Below, in pieces: positions 31,290 to 40,051 of a stretch of 64,000 nucleotides of DNA. The notes beneath the pieces were generated by a model. The model was not told where the DNA came from, ran no database searches, and saw nothing but the letters and a program-made list of their open reading frames with translations. How positions within the stretch are numbered: position 1 is the first letter of the stretch; every line of letters starts with the position of its first letter. The DNA is from Planctomycetota bacterium (GTDB lineage Bacteria > Planctomycetota > UBA1135 > GCA-002686595): assembly GCA_026692665.1 (NCBI GenBank), contig JAPLOF010000038.1, positions 1 to 64,000 on the forward strand. The letters run 5' to 3'. Position numbers and translations under genes: made by a program.

Positions 31290-31732
31290 GCCCGAAGATC
31301 GACCCGCAGTTCGCCGCGGAGTTCGCACGGACCCTGCGGGACGAGATCGGCGCGAACTCCCTGTACCGGCGGCTGGCGAGACACGATCGCGACGCCGAAC
31401 TCGTTCGACTGCTCCAGGCCTTCGTCGAGGAAGGGGAGGCGCTCGAGACCGCCGTTCGCGAACTCATGCTGAGCCTGGGCGCGCGCGGCCGGGAGCGGAG
31501 CGTGTTCCGCTGGTTCTCGGCGCGCTGCTGGGGCCTGTCCGCGCGCCTGGGATTCCGCCGCTTCGTCCTGCGACTGTGCGTGGAGTCCGAGGAGGCGCTC
31601 GCACGCCGGTACGCCGGCTTCGCCCATTGGCTCGCCCGGGGCGGAGAGACTCGCGCGGCCCGCTCGTGTGAGCAGATCGCCACGCGGAAGGCGGCGCGGG
31701 CCAGCGCCCTGCGTGCCTGGGTGCCGCGCTGA
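31286..31732 (+). CDS. ferritin-like helical protein, unknown
   Basis: 148 residues, almost entirely alpha-helical. FARTLRDEIGANSLYRRLAR, LVRLLQAFVEEGEALETAVR and RLCVESEEALARRYAGFAHW are spaced as in ferritin-like four-helix proteins of the rubrerythrin/Coq7 type, with Glu residues at corresponding places, but the E-x-x-H iron motif is not visible. I therefore call the fold as likely and the metal site as unproven. The GTG start at 31286 overlaps the aminopeptidase stop by 4 nt. The next gene encodes a peroxiredoxin, so a link with oxidative stress or iron handling is possible. Confidence 0.6.
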   Translation: MSPKIDPQFAAEFARTLRDEIGANSLYRRLARHDRDAELVRLLQAFVEEGEALETAVRELMLSLGARGRERSVFRWFSARCWGLSARLGFRRFVLRLCVESEEALARRYAGFAHWLARGGETRAARSCEQIATRKAARASALRAWVPR

Positions 31733-31743
31733 TCCAGGGAAGG

Positions 31744-31749
31744 TAGACT
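31744..31749 (+). promoter_or_regulatory. -10 element TAGACT for the peroxiredoxin gene
   Basis: TAGACT lies 12 nt after the stop of the upstream gene and 38 nt before the ATG at 31788. Unlike most other cases here, the leader is long enough for a ribosome binding site, and GAAAGGA is present 10 nt before the ATG. Confidence 0.4.
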
Positions 31750-31787
31750 GCTCGTTGACTCGCAGAAACCCCGAAAGGACCTTCCAC

Positions 31788-32438
31788 ATGACCGAGACCA
31801 CTTCGACCGGCATGCCGCGGATCGGCGACACGGCTCCCGACTTCCGCGCCGTCACGACGCACGGCGAACTCACGTTCAGCGAGTGGCAGAACAAGAGCTG
31901 GGTCATCCTCTTCAGCCACCCGGCCGACTTCACGCCCGTGTGCTCGACGGAGCTGACCGAGTTCGCGAAGCGGTCCAGCGAGTTCACCGCGAAGGGCACG
32001 AAGCTCATCGGGCTCTCGATCGACTCGATCCACAGCCACCTCGCGTGGCGCGAGAACCTGAAGCAGATCCTGGACGCGGACATCGACTACCCGCTGATCG
32101 CCGACATCGACATGCAGGTGTCCAAGAAGTACGGCATGTTGCACGAGGCGACCTCGACGACCGCGACCGTGCGCGCGGTCTTCGTGATCGATCCCAAGCG
32201 CGTCGTGCGCGCGCTCGTCTACTACCCGATGAGCGTCGGTCGCAACGTGGACGAGATCCTGCGGCTGCTCACGGCGCTTCAGACCACGGACCAGAACGCC
32301 TGCGCGACGCCGGTGAACTGGAAGCCGGGCGAGAAGGTCATCGTCCCGCCGCCGAAGAACGTGAACGACGTCAAGGAGCGCGAGTCCCACAAGGAGTACG
32401 AGCGCTACGACTTCTACCTGAACAAGAAGTCGCTCTGA
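31788..32438 (+). CDS. 1-Cys peroxiredoxin (Prx6 group)
   Basis: 216 residues. The peroxidatic cysteine is in HPADFTPVCSTELTEFAKRS (P-x3-T-x2-C is complete) near residue 45. The sequence IGLSIDSIHSHLAWRENLKQ and the long C-terminal arm (VNWKPGEKVIVPPPKNVNDV) are diagnostic of the Prx6 subfamily. A second conserved resolving cysteine is not apparent; the Cys in NACATPVNW occupies the Prx6-type C-terminal position. The enzyme reduces hydrogen peroxide and organic hydroperoxides in the cytoplasm. A GAAAGGA ribosome binding site precedes the ATG. It appears to be transcribed alone from the TAGACT box. Confidence 0.94.
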   Translation: MTETTSTGMPRIGDTAPDFRAVTTHGELTFSEWQNKSWVILFSHPADFTPVCSTELTEFAKRSSEFTAKGTKLIGLSIDSIHSHLAWRENLKQILDADIDYPLIADIDMQVSKKYGMLHEATSTTATVRAVFVIDPKRVVRALVYYPMSVGRNVDEILRLLTALQTTDQNACATPVNWKPGEKVIVPPPKNVNDVKERESHKEYERYDFYLNKKSL

Positions 32439-32478
32439 GCGGCCGTGACCCATCGATCCCACGGTCTCCCGGACCCGA

Positions 32479-34134
32479 GTGGCGCCGCCGCGCGGCGCGA
32501 GAGTCCGTGGATTCCGCACAGGCTCTGAGGTCCTGGAACCGACGCGTCGAGACCGCTCGAACTGGATCGTCGCTGGCGTCTGCGCGCTGGCGGCGATCCT
32601 CGCGTTCGCGAACACGCTCGGGCACGGGTTCGTCTACGACGACGCTCTCCTGCTCGGCGAGCCGCGCGTCCAGAGCCTGGCCGCCTGGCGGGAGATCCTG
32701 ACCCAGCCCTTCTTCCGCTCGGCGGCGAACGACATCGACGTGTGGCGGCCGGCGGCGTCCCTGTCGTTCGCGCTCGACTTCACGATCTCCGGCTGGTTCG
32801 GGGATGGAGCGCCGAACCCGCCGGTGTTCCACGTCGGAAATGTGCTGTGGCACGCCGCGGCCAGCGCGCTCGCCGGCCTGCTCGCCCTCCGGCTCGGTCT
32901 TTCGCGGGCCGCGGCACTCGCCGCGGGCCTCCTGTTCGCAGTCCATCCGATCCACACGGAAGCGGTCGCGAACGTGTATCAGCGACAGGAACTGCTCGCG
33001 GCGACGTTCGGCTTCGCCTTCCTCCTCGCGCACCGCGCGGGACGAGGAGGGTGGGCCGGGGTCCTCTTCCTCCTGGCGCTGGCTTCCAAGGAATCCGCGC
33101 TGGGTTTCCTGCCGTTCGCGTTGGCGCTCGACGCCCTGTTGCCCCAGGGAGCTCGGCGATTCCGGCCGCGAGCCTGGATCGGTCCCGCCCTGGCTCTCGC
33201 GATCTACCTCGCCTTGCGCATGCAGGCACTCGACGGCGTCCAACCGCGGCCGATGTTGCTCGAAAACCCGTCCGGCACGGTGTCCGCGCTCGAGCGGATC
33301 GCGACGGCGGCCCGCGTCCAGACCTTGTACCTCGGGCTCCTCGCGTGGCCATTCGGCTTGTCGTCCGACTACTCGTTCGATCAGATCCCGATCGTGAGCT
33401 CGCTGCGCGACCCGCGAGTCCTGCTCTTCGTCGGCATCGCGGCCGTGGCCCTCTACGCGGCCTGGCATTGGCGCGCGACTCGGCCGCGGGTCGCGATCGC
33501 CGTGCTGGCCTACGTGTGTCTCTTCGCCGTGACGAGCAACGTCCTCTTCCCGATCGGGACGATCGCCGCGGAACGCCTGGTCTATGCGCCGACGCTCGCC
33601 GCAGGCCTGCTCGTCGCCGAGGCCCTGGTGATCGCCGCGGAGCGCGGCCTGGGTCGTGCCGCCTGGGTCGCTGCCACGGCGATCGTGCTGGCCGCCGGGC
33701 TCGCATCGGTGGATCGGAATCGTGTCTGGGCGGACGACGTGACCCTGTTCCGGGACCAGGTGAAGACGGCGCCGCGGAGCGCCAAGGGGCACCTGAACCT
33801 CGGGATCGCGCTGCAGCGCGCGGGCGACAACGAGGGCGCGGCCCGCGCGCTCGAGACCTCGCTGGCGATCTACCCGGACAACTCGCACACTTGGTACTCC
33901 CTCGGCGTCGCGCTCTACAACGTGCGCGCCGAGCCCAAGCGCGTCGTGCAGGCCTTCGACAACGCACTGCGGTACGGGCCCATGCACCACGATGCCCGCG
34001 TGAAGCTGATCCTCGTCCTCCTGCAGCTGCACGCGAAGGACGATGCACGCCGTCAGATCGAGGAGCTCGCCCGCCTGGCGCCGGCTCACCCGCAGCTCCC
34101 CGAACTCCGCGCGCGCCTGGCCGCGGCGAAGTAG
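32479..34134 (+). CDS. TMTC-like membrane protein with TPR domain
   Basis: 551 residues. About ten membrane helices in the first 430 residues are followed by TPR units such as GHLNLGIALQRAGDNEGAAR and TWYSLGVALYNVRAEPKRVV. The first periplasmic loop has FANTLGHGFVYDDALLLGEP and the segment WRPAASLSFALDF, and LLFAVHPIHTEAVANVYQRQ follows; these are the acidic and H-P-x-H-T-E-A-V motifs of TMTC-type proteins, which resemble GT-C glycosyltransferases. TMTC proteins in eukaryotes are O-mannosyltransferases; bacterial homologues are mostly uncharacterised. The GTG start at 32479 is uncertain by about 25 residues before the first helix. Convergent with the DUF1990 gene. Confidence 0.75.
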   Translation: MAPPRGARVRGFRTGSEVLEPTRRDRSNWIVAGVCALAAILAFANTLGHGFVYDDALLLGEPRVQSLAAWREILTQPFFRSAANDIDVWRPAASLSFALDFTISGWFGDGAPNPPVFHVGNVLWHAAASALAGLLALRLGLSRAAALAAGLLFAVHPIHTEAVANVYQRQELLAATFGFAFLLAHRAGRGGWAGVLFLLALASKESALGFLPFALALDALLPQGARRFRPRAWIGPALALAIYLALRMQALDGVQPRPMLLENPSGTVSALERIATAARVQTLYLGLLAWPFGLSSDYSFDQIPIVSSLRDPRVLLFVGIAAVALYAAWHWRATRPRVAIAVLAYVCLFAVTSNVLFPIGTIAAERLVYAPTLAAGLLVAEALVIAAERGLGRAAWVAATAIVLAAGLASVDRNRVWADDVTLFRDQVKTAPRSAKGHLNLGIALQRAGDNEGAARALETSLAIYPDNSHTWYSLGVALYNVRAEPKRVVQAFDNALRYGPMHHDARVKLILVLLQLHAKDDARRQIEELARLAPAHPQLPELRARLAAAK

Positions 34135-34142
34135 CGGGGCCT

Positions 34143-34715
34143 TCAGTTCAGGATCGCGCGGCGCATGGCCACCAGCGACTCGGCACCGAACCGCCGCTGC
34201 TCGCGTCGAACCCACGGATAGGCGATGCGGGCCAGCGGCGCTCGCGGCCTGGACAGCGCGCGGATCGAGTACGCGACGAGGTCCTCGGGCGTGTGCTCGA
34301 CGAGGAAGAGCTCCTCGCCGGATTCGACGTGCCCCGGCAACGTTCCGTAGGCGAAGCCGAAGCGGTCCTTCTCGTCGATCACGTAGACGATGCGCGCCGC
34401 ATTCATGCACCACAGTCCCGCGGAACGGGCCAGGATTCCGACCGTCGAGCCCACGGCGATGGGCGCGTCGGGCGCATGCAGCTCGATCCAGGGCATCGCG
34501 AACATCGTCCAGCTCCGGATCAGCGTCTTGGCACGGTCGAAGACCTCGCGCCCGGGGCCGAGGACCGTGCGGTACGTGTCCTCGGTCCAGCCCGCGGGCG
34601 CGTCCTCCGCCCGCGTCATGCCGACGGGTTCGTAGGAGAAGGCGAGGGGCGCCTGCGACGCGACGAAGCGTGCGATCTCGCCGCTACCGGGCTTGGCGAT
34701 GCGGAAGAGACTCAC
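34143..34715 (-). CDS. DUF1990 (UPF0548) family protein
   Basis: 190 residues. PLAFSYEPVGMTRAEDAPAG, RTVLGPGREVFDRAKTLIRS and FAYGTLPGHVESGEELFLVE are the conserved blocks of DUF1990, whose function is unknown. There is no signal peptide or membrane segment. The GTG start at 34715 overlaps the stop of the FG-GAP gene by 4 nt, so the two are probably coupled, although DUF1990 is elsewhere usually found in unrelated contexts. The C-terminus RREQRRFGAESLVAMRRAIL is basic. Confidence 0.85.
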   Translation of the reverse strand: MSLFRIAKPGSGEIARFVASQAPLAFSYEPVGMTRAEDAPAGWTEDTYRTVLGPGREVFDRAKTLIRSWTMFAMPWIELHAPDAPIAVGSTVGILARSAGLWCMNAARIVYVIDEKDRFGFAYGTLPGHVESGEELFLVEHTPEDLVAYSIRALSRPRAPLARIAYPWVRREQRRFGAESLVAMRRAILN

Positions 34716-37297
34716 TGCGGCTCCGTGAAGGTCACGAAACGGTCGACGCTTTTGACGACATGGGTCGTCTCCCTGCCCGAGGGCCAGCGCACGGTGCACG
34801 CAGTCACGCTCGCGGCCTCGCCGAGGCCGAAGTGCAGCTCGGGCGCGTTGCCCGAGAGATAGCCGGTCCCGGCGCGCATCGAGCGCAGGAGCTTCTTGTC
34901 GCCCGCCTCCACGACGACCTGCGCCCCGATCGCGCGCGTGTTGCCGCCCGCGCCCTTCAGTCGGACGCCCAGCCAGTGGTTCTTCCCCCGCGGTGCGTCG
35001 TTGCGCAGCAGACGGAAGCGCCCGTTGTTCGCCGTCACGGCGACGTCGAGATCGCCGTCCTGGTCGAAGTCGCATGCCACCGCGGCACGCGAGGCGAGCG
35101 GGATCGCGGCGTCGGGCCCAGCCTTCTCGAAGGCCGCGGCGAAGTTGCCGGCGCCATCGTTCGTGAAGTAGTGGCAGGGCTGGCCGACGCAGATGCCCGT
35201 GCTCTCGTAGTCGGGCGACGTATAGCCGTTCGCGTAGAAGAGGTCGAGGTCGCCGTCGAGGTCGAAGTCCGCGAGCTCGCAGCCCCAGCTCGTGACACCG
35301 ACGGAGAGCTGACCGAGCCCGGCCTCGACGGCGCGATCGCGGAAGGTCGAGACGCGGCTCTTCGCGCTCGTGTGGCGCAGGTTGTTCACGTACAGCGCGT
35401 TCGACTCGAGCTGCCAGTTCGTGAGGAACAGGTCCTCGTCGAGGTCGCCGTCGACGTCGCCCGCGCTGAAGCCCATGCTGCCGCGCGGATCGTCGAGGCC
35501 GGTCGAGAAGCCGACGTCCTTGAACGTCCCGCCGCCCTCGTTGCGCCAGAAGCGGTTGGGCGACACGTCGTTCGCCAAGACGAGGTCCTGGTCGCCGTCG
35601 CGATCGAAATCCCACCACAAGGCCTGCATGCCGCGGCCGGCCGGGTCGTCGAGGCCGAGCTCCTTCGCCGCGTCCGTGTAGCGGATGGCGAGCGGCGTCG
35701 CCCCGGCCGCGGCCTCGGTCGTGCGCGCCGGATCGCAGCGCAAGAGCAGCTTGCGCTCGCCCGGGAACGCGAACGGCAGCATCTCGACCGGGTCCTCGCG
35801 CTGGTAACGGCCCAGCTCCTCGTCGCCCGGCATCGCCGACGTGTCGTAGCGCAGGTAGCTCGTCACGTAGAGATCGAGGTCGCCGTCCTGGTCGTAGTCG
35901 GCCGCGCTGACCGCGGCGTGCCACAGGTCGGTGTCGAGCCCGACAGCCGCGCTCGCATCGCTGAACTTGCCCGCGCCGTCGTTGACGAGGAACCGATTGC
36001 GCCCGTAGTTCGCGACGAAGAGGTCGAGATCGCCGTCGCCGTCCGCGTCGTAGAAGAGCGCGCCCATGCCGGCGCCGGTGAGCGCGAGCCCGCGCGCCGC
36101 GCTCTCGTCGACGAATCGCTGTCCCTTGTCGTTCCGGTAGAAGCGGCTCTTCGGCTGCTCGCTGCCCTCGCGCCCGCCGCCTTGCGGCAGGAAGAGGTCG
36201 ACCCATCCGTCGCCGTCCACGTCGCCCCAGGCCGCGCCCGGCCCCATGGTGGGGCGGATGTCGAGCTGCAGGTCCGGCCCCTCGAAGTGGACCATCTCGA
36301 TGCCGAGCTCGCGCGACGCGTCCACGAAGAGCGGTGCCGACTTGGGCGTCGTGCGCGCGCCGCGCGGCGCGTCGGCGATCCCCGGCCAGGCTCCTGAGCC
36401 GTGGACGCTGACGAGCAACGACCAACTGCGCCCCGAGGCGGCCGGCGGCGGAGCCTCGAACCGCGCTTCGACGAGCGCGCCGCGAGCCACCCCGACACGC
36501 AGATCGTCCGCGCCGACGAGCGCGGCGGTCACATCCGTCGCCGGGCTGGCGGGCGCCGCGAGGTCCGGCCAGGCGGGACCCGCGCCGTGCCACGGTTCCC
36601 ACGACCGAACCGAGGCGCTGGAGACGTCCGCCCCGGTCAATCGAAGCGCGACTGGGTCCTGCGCGCGGATCGGTCGTCCTGCGGCTTCGAGGACGCGATC
36701 GATGGCGACCGACGGCCGAGGCGTGGAATCGAGGCGGAGCGCGTTGGAGCGTCCGCGCCACGCTGTCGGCGTGCGCAGGATGCGCGACTCGCCATGGGCT
36801 CGCGGGGCTTCGATGCTCTCCGCGAGGATCGCCCAGCGCGTGAGGCCGCTCGCGGAGTCGATCGCGGGGAGCCACAGATCCTCGAGCTGCAGCGAGTTCG
36901 CATCCATGCGCGCGACGAGGGGCAGGACGTCCTCGCCTGCGGCGCTCCCGCGGTGTGCCGCTCGCGGCGTCCGGGCCGGACCCAGGATCCAGCGCTCGTT
37001 CTCGACGGCGACCACGATCTCGTCCAGCGCGTGCTCGACAGCGACGACCTCGATCCGGTCGAGGCCCTCGATCGGAACGTCCCCGGCCCACAGGGAGAGG
37101 AGGATCCCGTCCTTCGTGATCGCCGCGCACGGAACGAGCTCGGAGCGCGAGTTCAATGGCACGATCTCGCGATCGACCGGGCCGGCACAGAGCGGCGCCC
37201 AGTCGTCGGCGGTTCGCACGTAGATCACGCACGAGCGCGGTGCGGGCTCTTCGGAGGCGACGACGGGCAGAGCGAGGGCGAGGAGCGCAGGCAACAT
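34712..37297 (-). CDS. exported FG-GAP/VCBS repeat protein with ASPIC/UnbV domain
   Basis: 861 residues with a signal peptide (MLPALLALALPVVASEEP). From about residue 315 an integrin-like propeller carries repeated calcium motifs: GDVDGDGWVDLF, YDADGDGDLDLF, YDQDGDLDLYV, WDFDRDGDQDLV, FDLDGDLDLFY and FDQDGDLDVAV. The C-terminal ASPIC/UnbV domain spans NTRAIGAQVVVEAGDKKLLR, LSGNAPELHFGLGEAASVTA and TVRWPSGRETTHVVKSVD. The first 300 residues are not recognised. Such proteins are abundant in planctomycetes and acidobacteria and are thought to bind ligands outside the cell. ATG 37297 is chosen at the signal peptide; ATG 37333 is an alternative. Confidence 0.9.
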   Translation of the reverse strand: MLPALLALALPVVASEEPAPRSCVIYVRTADDWAPLCAGPVDREIVPLNSRSELVPCAAITKDGILLSLWAGDVPIEGLDRIEVVAVEHALDEIVVAVENERWILGPARTPRAAHRGSAAGEDVLPLVARMDANSLQLEDLWLPAIDSASGLTRWAILAESIEAPRAHGESRILRTPTAWRGRSNALRLDSTPRPSVAIDRVLEAAGRPIRAQDPVALRLTGADVSSASVRSWEPWHGAGPAWPDLAAPASPATDVTAALVGADDLRVGVARGALVEARFEAPPPAASGRSWSLLVSVHGSGAWPGIADAPRGARTTPKSAPLFVDASRELGIEMVHFEGPDLQLDIRPTMGPGAAWGDVDGDGWVDLFLPQGGGREGSEQPKSRFYRNDKGQRFVDESAARGLALTGAGMGALFYDADGDGDLDLFVANYGRNRFLVNDGAGKFSDASAAVGLDTDLWHAAVSAADYDQDGDLDLYVTSYLRYDTSAMPGDEELGRYQREDPVEMLPFAFPGERKLLLRCDPARTTEAAAGATPLAIRYTDAAKELGLDDPAGRGMQALWWDFDRDGDQDLVLANDVSPNRFWRNEGGGTFKDVGFSTGLDDPRGSMGFSAGDVDGDLDEDLFLTNWQLESNALYVNNLRHTSAKSRVSTFRDRAVEAGLGQLSVGVTSWGCELADFDLDGDLDLFYANGYTSPDYESTGICVGQPCHYFTNDGAGNFAAAFEKAGPDAAIPLASRAAVACDFDQDGDLDVAVTANNGRFRLLRNDAPRGKNHWLGVRLKGAGGNTRAIGAQVVVEAGDKKLLRSMRAGTGYLSGNAPELHFGLGEAASVTACTVRWPSGRETTHVVKSVDRFVTFTEPQ

Positions 37298-37375
37298 GGC
37301 GCGGAGCCTCGCACTCGGGTGCAGTCCAGGCAAGACGTGCGACGGCGCGAGGACTTCGCCGTGCGAAGCAGTCGG

Positions 37376-37416
37376 AAAAGCGCGCGCCCCGCGAGACCGA
37401 GGTCTCGCGGGGCGCG
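37376..37416 (-). terminator. Rho-independent terminator of the Sm-like gene
   Basis: Two exact 17-nt complementary arms (37381-37397 and 37400-37416) separated by GA form a very stable hairpin. Read on the minus strand it is followed at once by TTTTCC (37380-37375). It lies 34 nt after the stop of the 75-residue gene. This is the clearest intrinsic terminator in the window and also shields the upstream end of the FG-GAP gene from read-through. Confidence 0.9.
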
Positions 37417-37450
37417 CGGTGAACGAGGAGCGCGCCGAGCGCGCCCGCGA

Positions 37451-37678
37451 TCAGATCTTCAGATCGCGAATGTCGTCGATGGCGAAGTCGACGCTCACTT
37501 CCTGGTCGATGTTGATCACGCGGCCCGTGCCCTTGAAGGGGTTGAAGATGAGGGCGCCGGCCACGACACGGCCGTCCTTGAAGTGCATCTGCACCTTGTC
37601 GGCCGTGCGCGCCGAAAGGAGCATGTCGTAGATGCGCTCGGGGACGAGCTCGCGGTTCTTCTTGCTTGCGGTACTCAT
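37451..37678 (-). CDS. 75-residue Sm-like/SH3-like protein, unknown
   Basis: A short protein: a polar N-terminus (MSTASKKNRELVPERIYDML), then a compact beta-rich region, DKVQMHFKDGRVVAGALIFN, PFKGTGRVINIDQEVSVDFA and I-D-D-I-R-D-L-K-I. The pattern of a Lys/Asp-Gly-Arg turn between two strands, a 'V-x-G' second strand and a terminal strand is that of Sm/LSm or small SH3-like barrels, so an RNA-binding or Hfq-like role is possible but not shown. AGAAGGGCG lies about 12 nt before the ATG at 37678, a good ribosome binding site. The strong terminator and its own leader indicate a monocistronic, probably well-expressed gene. Confidence 0.75.
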   Translation of the reverse strand: MSTASKKNRELVPERIYDMLLSARTADKVQMHFKDGRVVAGALIFNPFKGTGRVINIDQEVSVDFAIDDIRDLKI

Positions 37679-37737
37679 GAGTTTTCGCCCTTCTTGCAGG
37701 GTCACTGCTTCGCGCGCCGATCCGCCAGGAGAGCGGA

Positions 37738-38382
37738 TCAGGTTTGCGCGGCCATGGGTTGATGGAGCAGCTCGCCGAGGCGAGGGACGAGCAGCTTGGA
37801 CCAGGTCTCTACGTCGGCGCCCCGATCCAGGAGAGCGCCGAGTTCCTCGAGAGACGAAAGGCGTCCCTCGAGTTGTTCTTGTTCGCGGATCTCGACCGAT
37901 CCGGTGACGTGGACGAGCTGGACCACGCCGACGTGTACCGCTCCCACTGGGTTGGAGTCGTCGTTGATCCACCCGATTGGCCGGACTTCGTACACACCTC
38001 GAACCACAAGCTCCTCCTCGAGCTCGCGCCGCGTGCCCGCGGGCAGCGGATCGCGCCCGTGCTCGGGACGGAGATCGTGCGGTTCCAGGTGTCCTCCGAT
38101 GCCGATCGAGTACTTGTCGTGCAGGCGGGCGTCGCCGCCGCGCTTCGTGCGCTTCACGACGAGAACCCGCCCGTCGACCGCGATCACGCCGTAGGGGATG
38201 ACCTGCTTCAGGTGCGGGGAGCGCTCGGCGTACGCGCGCTCCACGAAGAAGCCTTGCGTCTCGACCACGCGCTGGAAGTGGCCCGCGTCCGCGGTCCCCG
38301 GGCCCGTTCCGAACGGCTGGAAACCGTGCGGGTAGCTCTCCGGGAACAGGGCCTCCCGGGGGACGACGAAAACGAATTCCAT
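37738..38382 (-). CDS. Nudix-fold protein, putative phosphohydrolase
   Basis: 214 residues. The N-terminal part MEFVFVVPREALFPESYPHG is followed by a Nudix-like domain: KQVIPYGVIAVDGRVLVVKR, HDKYSIGIGGHLEPHDLRPE and a box-like helix AGTRRELEEELVV. The G-G-H-x-E then R-E-L-E-E-E order follows the Nudix consensus with a longer insertion between its two halves. This arrangement is found in a family of predicted phosphoesterases with a leading 'F-V-V-P-R' strand. Its substrate is unknown. ATG 38382 is the first possible start. Upstream lie about 250 bp with no gene that I can support before the RNase P RNA. Confidence 0.8.
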   Translation of the reverse strand: MEFVFVVPREALFPESYPHGFQPFGTGPGTADAGHFQRVVETQGFFVERAYAERSPHLKQVIPYGVIAVDGRVLVVKRTKRGGDARLHDKYSIGIGGHLEPHDLRPEHGRDPLPAGTRRELEEELVVRGVYEVRPIGWINDDSNPVGAVHVGVVQLVHVTGSVEIREQEQLEGRLSSLEELGALLDRGADVETWSKLLVPRLGELLHQPMAAQT

Positions 38383-38633
38383 GGCGGTGGCGAGCGAGGC
38401 CGGGCGGGCTCCGGCGGCGGGGCAGGGCGAACGGTGACGATCGAGGCGCAGGCGATTCCGGCAGAGCCGTCCAGAAGCGGTCCGAACGTCGGCGGGAAGT
38501 GGATGACGCTAAGGGCAATCCGGAAAGTCGTCAAGATGGAGAGTCTTCCCAGTTCTGCGACCACCACCGGTTGTGGGGCGAGGTGCAGCCGGGCGGATCT
38601 CCCCAGTTCGTGGACCCGGGCAGAAGAAGAAGC

Positions 38634-39034
<401 letters not shown>

Positions 39035-39043
39035 GCAGCGCGC

Positions 39044-39049
39044 ATCCTA
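39044..39049 (-). promoter_or_regulatory. -10 element TAGGAT of rnpB
   Basis: On the minus strand TAGGAT is followed after 9 nt by the first base of helix P1 (39034). This spacing fits a normal start site for a structural RNA and supports the mapped 5' end. Confidence 0.55.
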
Positions 39050-39098
39050 GCCCCAAAGTGCAGGGCTCGTCTGCATTGTGACCGCGGCAGTGGCTCCC

Positions 39099-39104
39099 TA
39101 GGCT
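39099..39104 (+). promoter_or_regulatory. -10 element TAGGCT before the alpha/beta-hydrolase gene
   Basis: TAGGCT is followed by 8 nt and the ATG at 39113, so the transcript would be leaderless or have one or two leader bases. It is divergent from the rnpB promoter 50 bp away. Confidence 0.4.
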
Positions 39105-39112
39105 GGCGGCGC

Positions 39113-39997
39113 ATGGCGACGACCCAGCCCACCGTCACCTACCTCGAACTGCGAGAGTCCAACGCGGACGGCAGTGCGGCTGCCGGCCTGTCGCACACGG
39201 GAAAAGGCCTCGTCCTGCTCCACGTGCAGGAACTCGCCGCGGATGGGGAGCCGCGCGGGGCCGTCACGATCGTGCACGACGCCGGTGGCCACGGCGGCCT
39301 GTTCCTGCGTCTCGGACGGCGCCTGGCCGAGTCCGGCTGGGCGGTGGCCCTGCCGGACCTCCGCGGCCACGGCCGCAGCGAGGGTGCCCGGGGCCACACG
39401 AACGGCGTCCTGGAGGTCGCCCGTGACCTGGGGGACGTCCAGGACCACCTCGCCTACCGCCAGCCGGATGCGCCCAAGGTGCTCGTCGGCCAGGGGCTCG
39501 GCGCCCTGTGGTGCCTGGCCTACGCCAGCGAGCGTCCGGACGGGATCGCGGCGCTCGTGCTCGCGGCCCCGTTGCTCGACCCGAACTTCGACTTGCCCCA
39601 GGCGACGGGCGGGCTCCTGAAGCTCTTCAAGAAGGTCGGTCCCGACGCACCCGGGCGCATCGGCTGGAACCCGGCCGAGCGCTCGAACGACCCGGAGGTG
39701 CGCGCGGCCCTCGCCGCCGAGCCGGCTCACGACGTGATCACGCTGCGCGCCGGCGAGGAGGCGCGCGCCGCGGCGCAGAAGTACGTGCCGAAGCTCGGTC
39801 AACTCGCGATGCCCGTGCTCGTCCTCGTCGGCGTCGACGATCGCATCGCTCCGGCGTCGCGGGTCCGCGTGCTCAGCGGCCCACGCGTCGAAGTGCGCGA
39901 GTTCGCCGGTGTCCACCACGACCTGTTCCTGGACGGTCGAGCCGGAGACGTGTCCGAGGCGGTGGTGCGCTGGCTCGACGCGAAGTTGCCGCGCTGA
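39113..39997 (+). CDS. alpha/beta-hydrolase fold protein lacking the nucleophilic serine
   Basis: 294 residues of the lysophospholipase/monoacylglycerol-lipase group. VTIVHDAGGHGGLFLRLGRR holds the oxyanion region and GWAVALPDLRGHGRSEG is the typical second block. The nucleophile elbow reads VLVGQGLGALWCLAYA, so the expected G-x-S-x-G is G-Q-G-L-G: the serine is replaced by glycine. The Asp (VLVGVDDRIAP) and His (FAGVHHDLFLDG) of the triad are retained. The protein may therefore be a non-catalytic relative or use another residue. The ATG at 39113 has a -10 box 8 nt upstream. Convergent with ruvX. Confidence 0.85.
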   Translation: MATTQPTVTYLELRESNADGSAAAGLSHTGKGLVLLHVQELAADGEPRGAVTIVHDAGGHGGLFLRLGRRLAESGWAVALPDLRGHGRSEGARGHTNGVLEVARDLGDVQDHLAYRQPDAPKVLVGQGLGALWCLAYASERPDGIAALVLAAPLLDPNFDLPQATGGLLKLFKKVGPDAPGRIGWNPAERSNDPEVRAALAAEPAHDVITLRAGEEARAAAQKYVPKLGQLAMPVLVLVGVDDRIAPASRVRVLSGPRVEVREFAGVHHDLFLDGRAGDVSEAVVRWLDAKLPR

Positions 39998-40051
39998 GGG
40001 TGGTCGGCGATCGGGGCGATCCCCCCGGGGCTCGAGCCGGGCGCGAGGAGT

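Noticed and set aside
28821-31328. Upstream extension of the 284-residue gene to more than 1100 codons
   Set aside because: The extension is antisense to the M1 aminopeptidase, whose zinc motifs are intact, and it has Arg-rich low-complexity composition.
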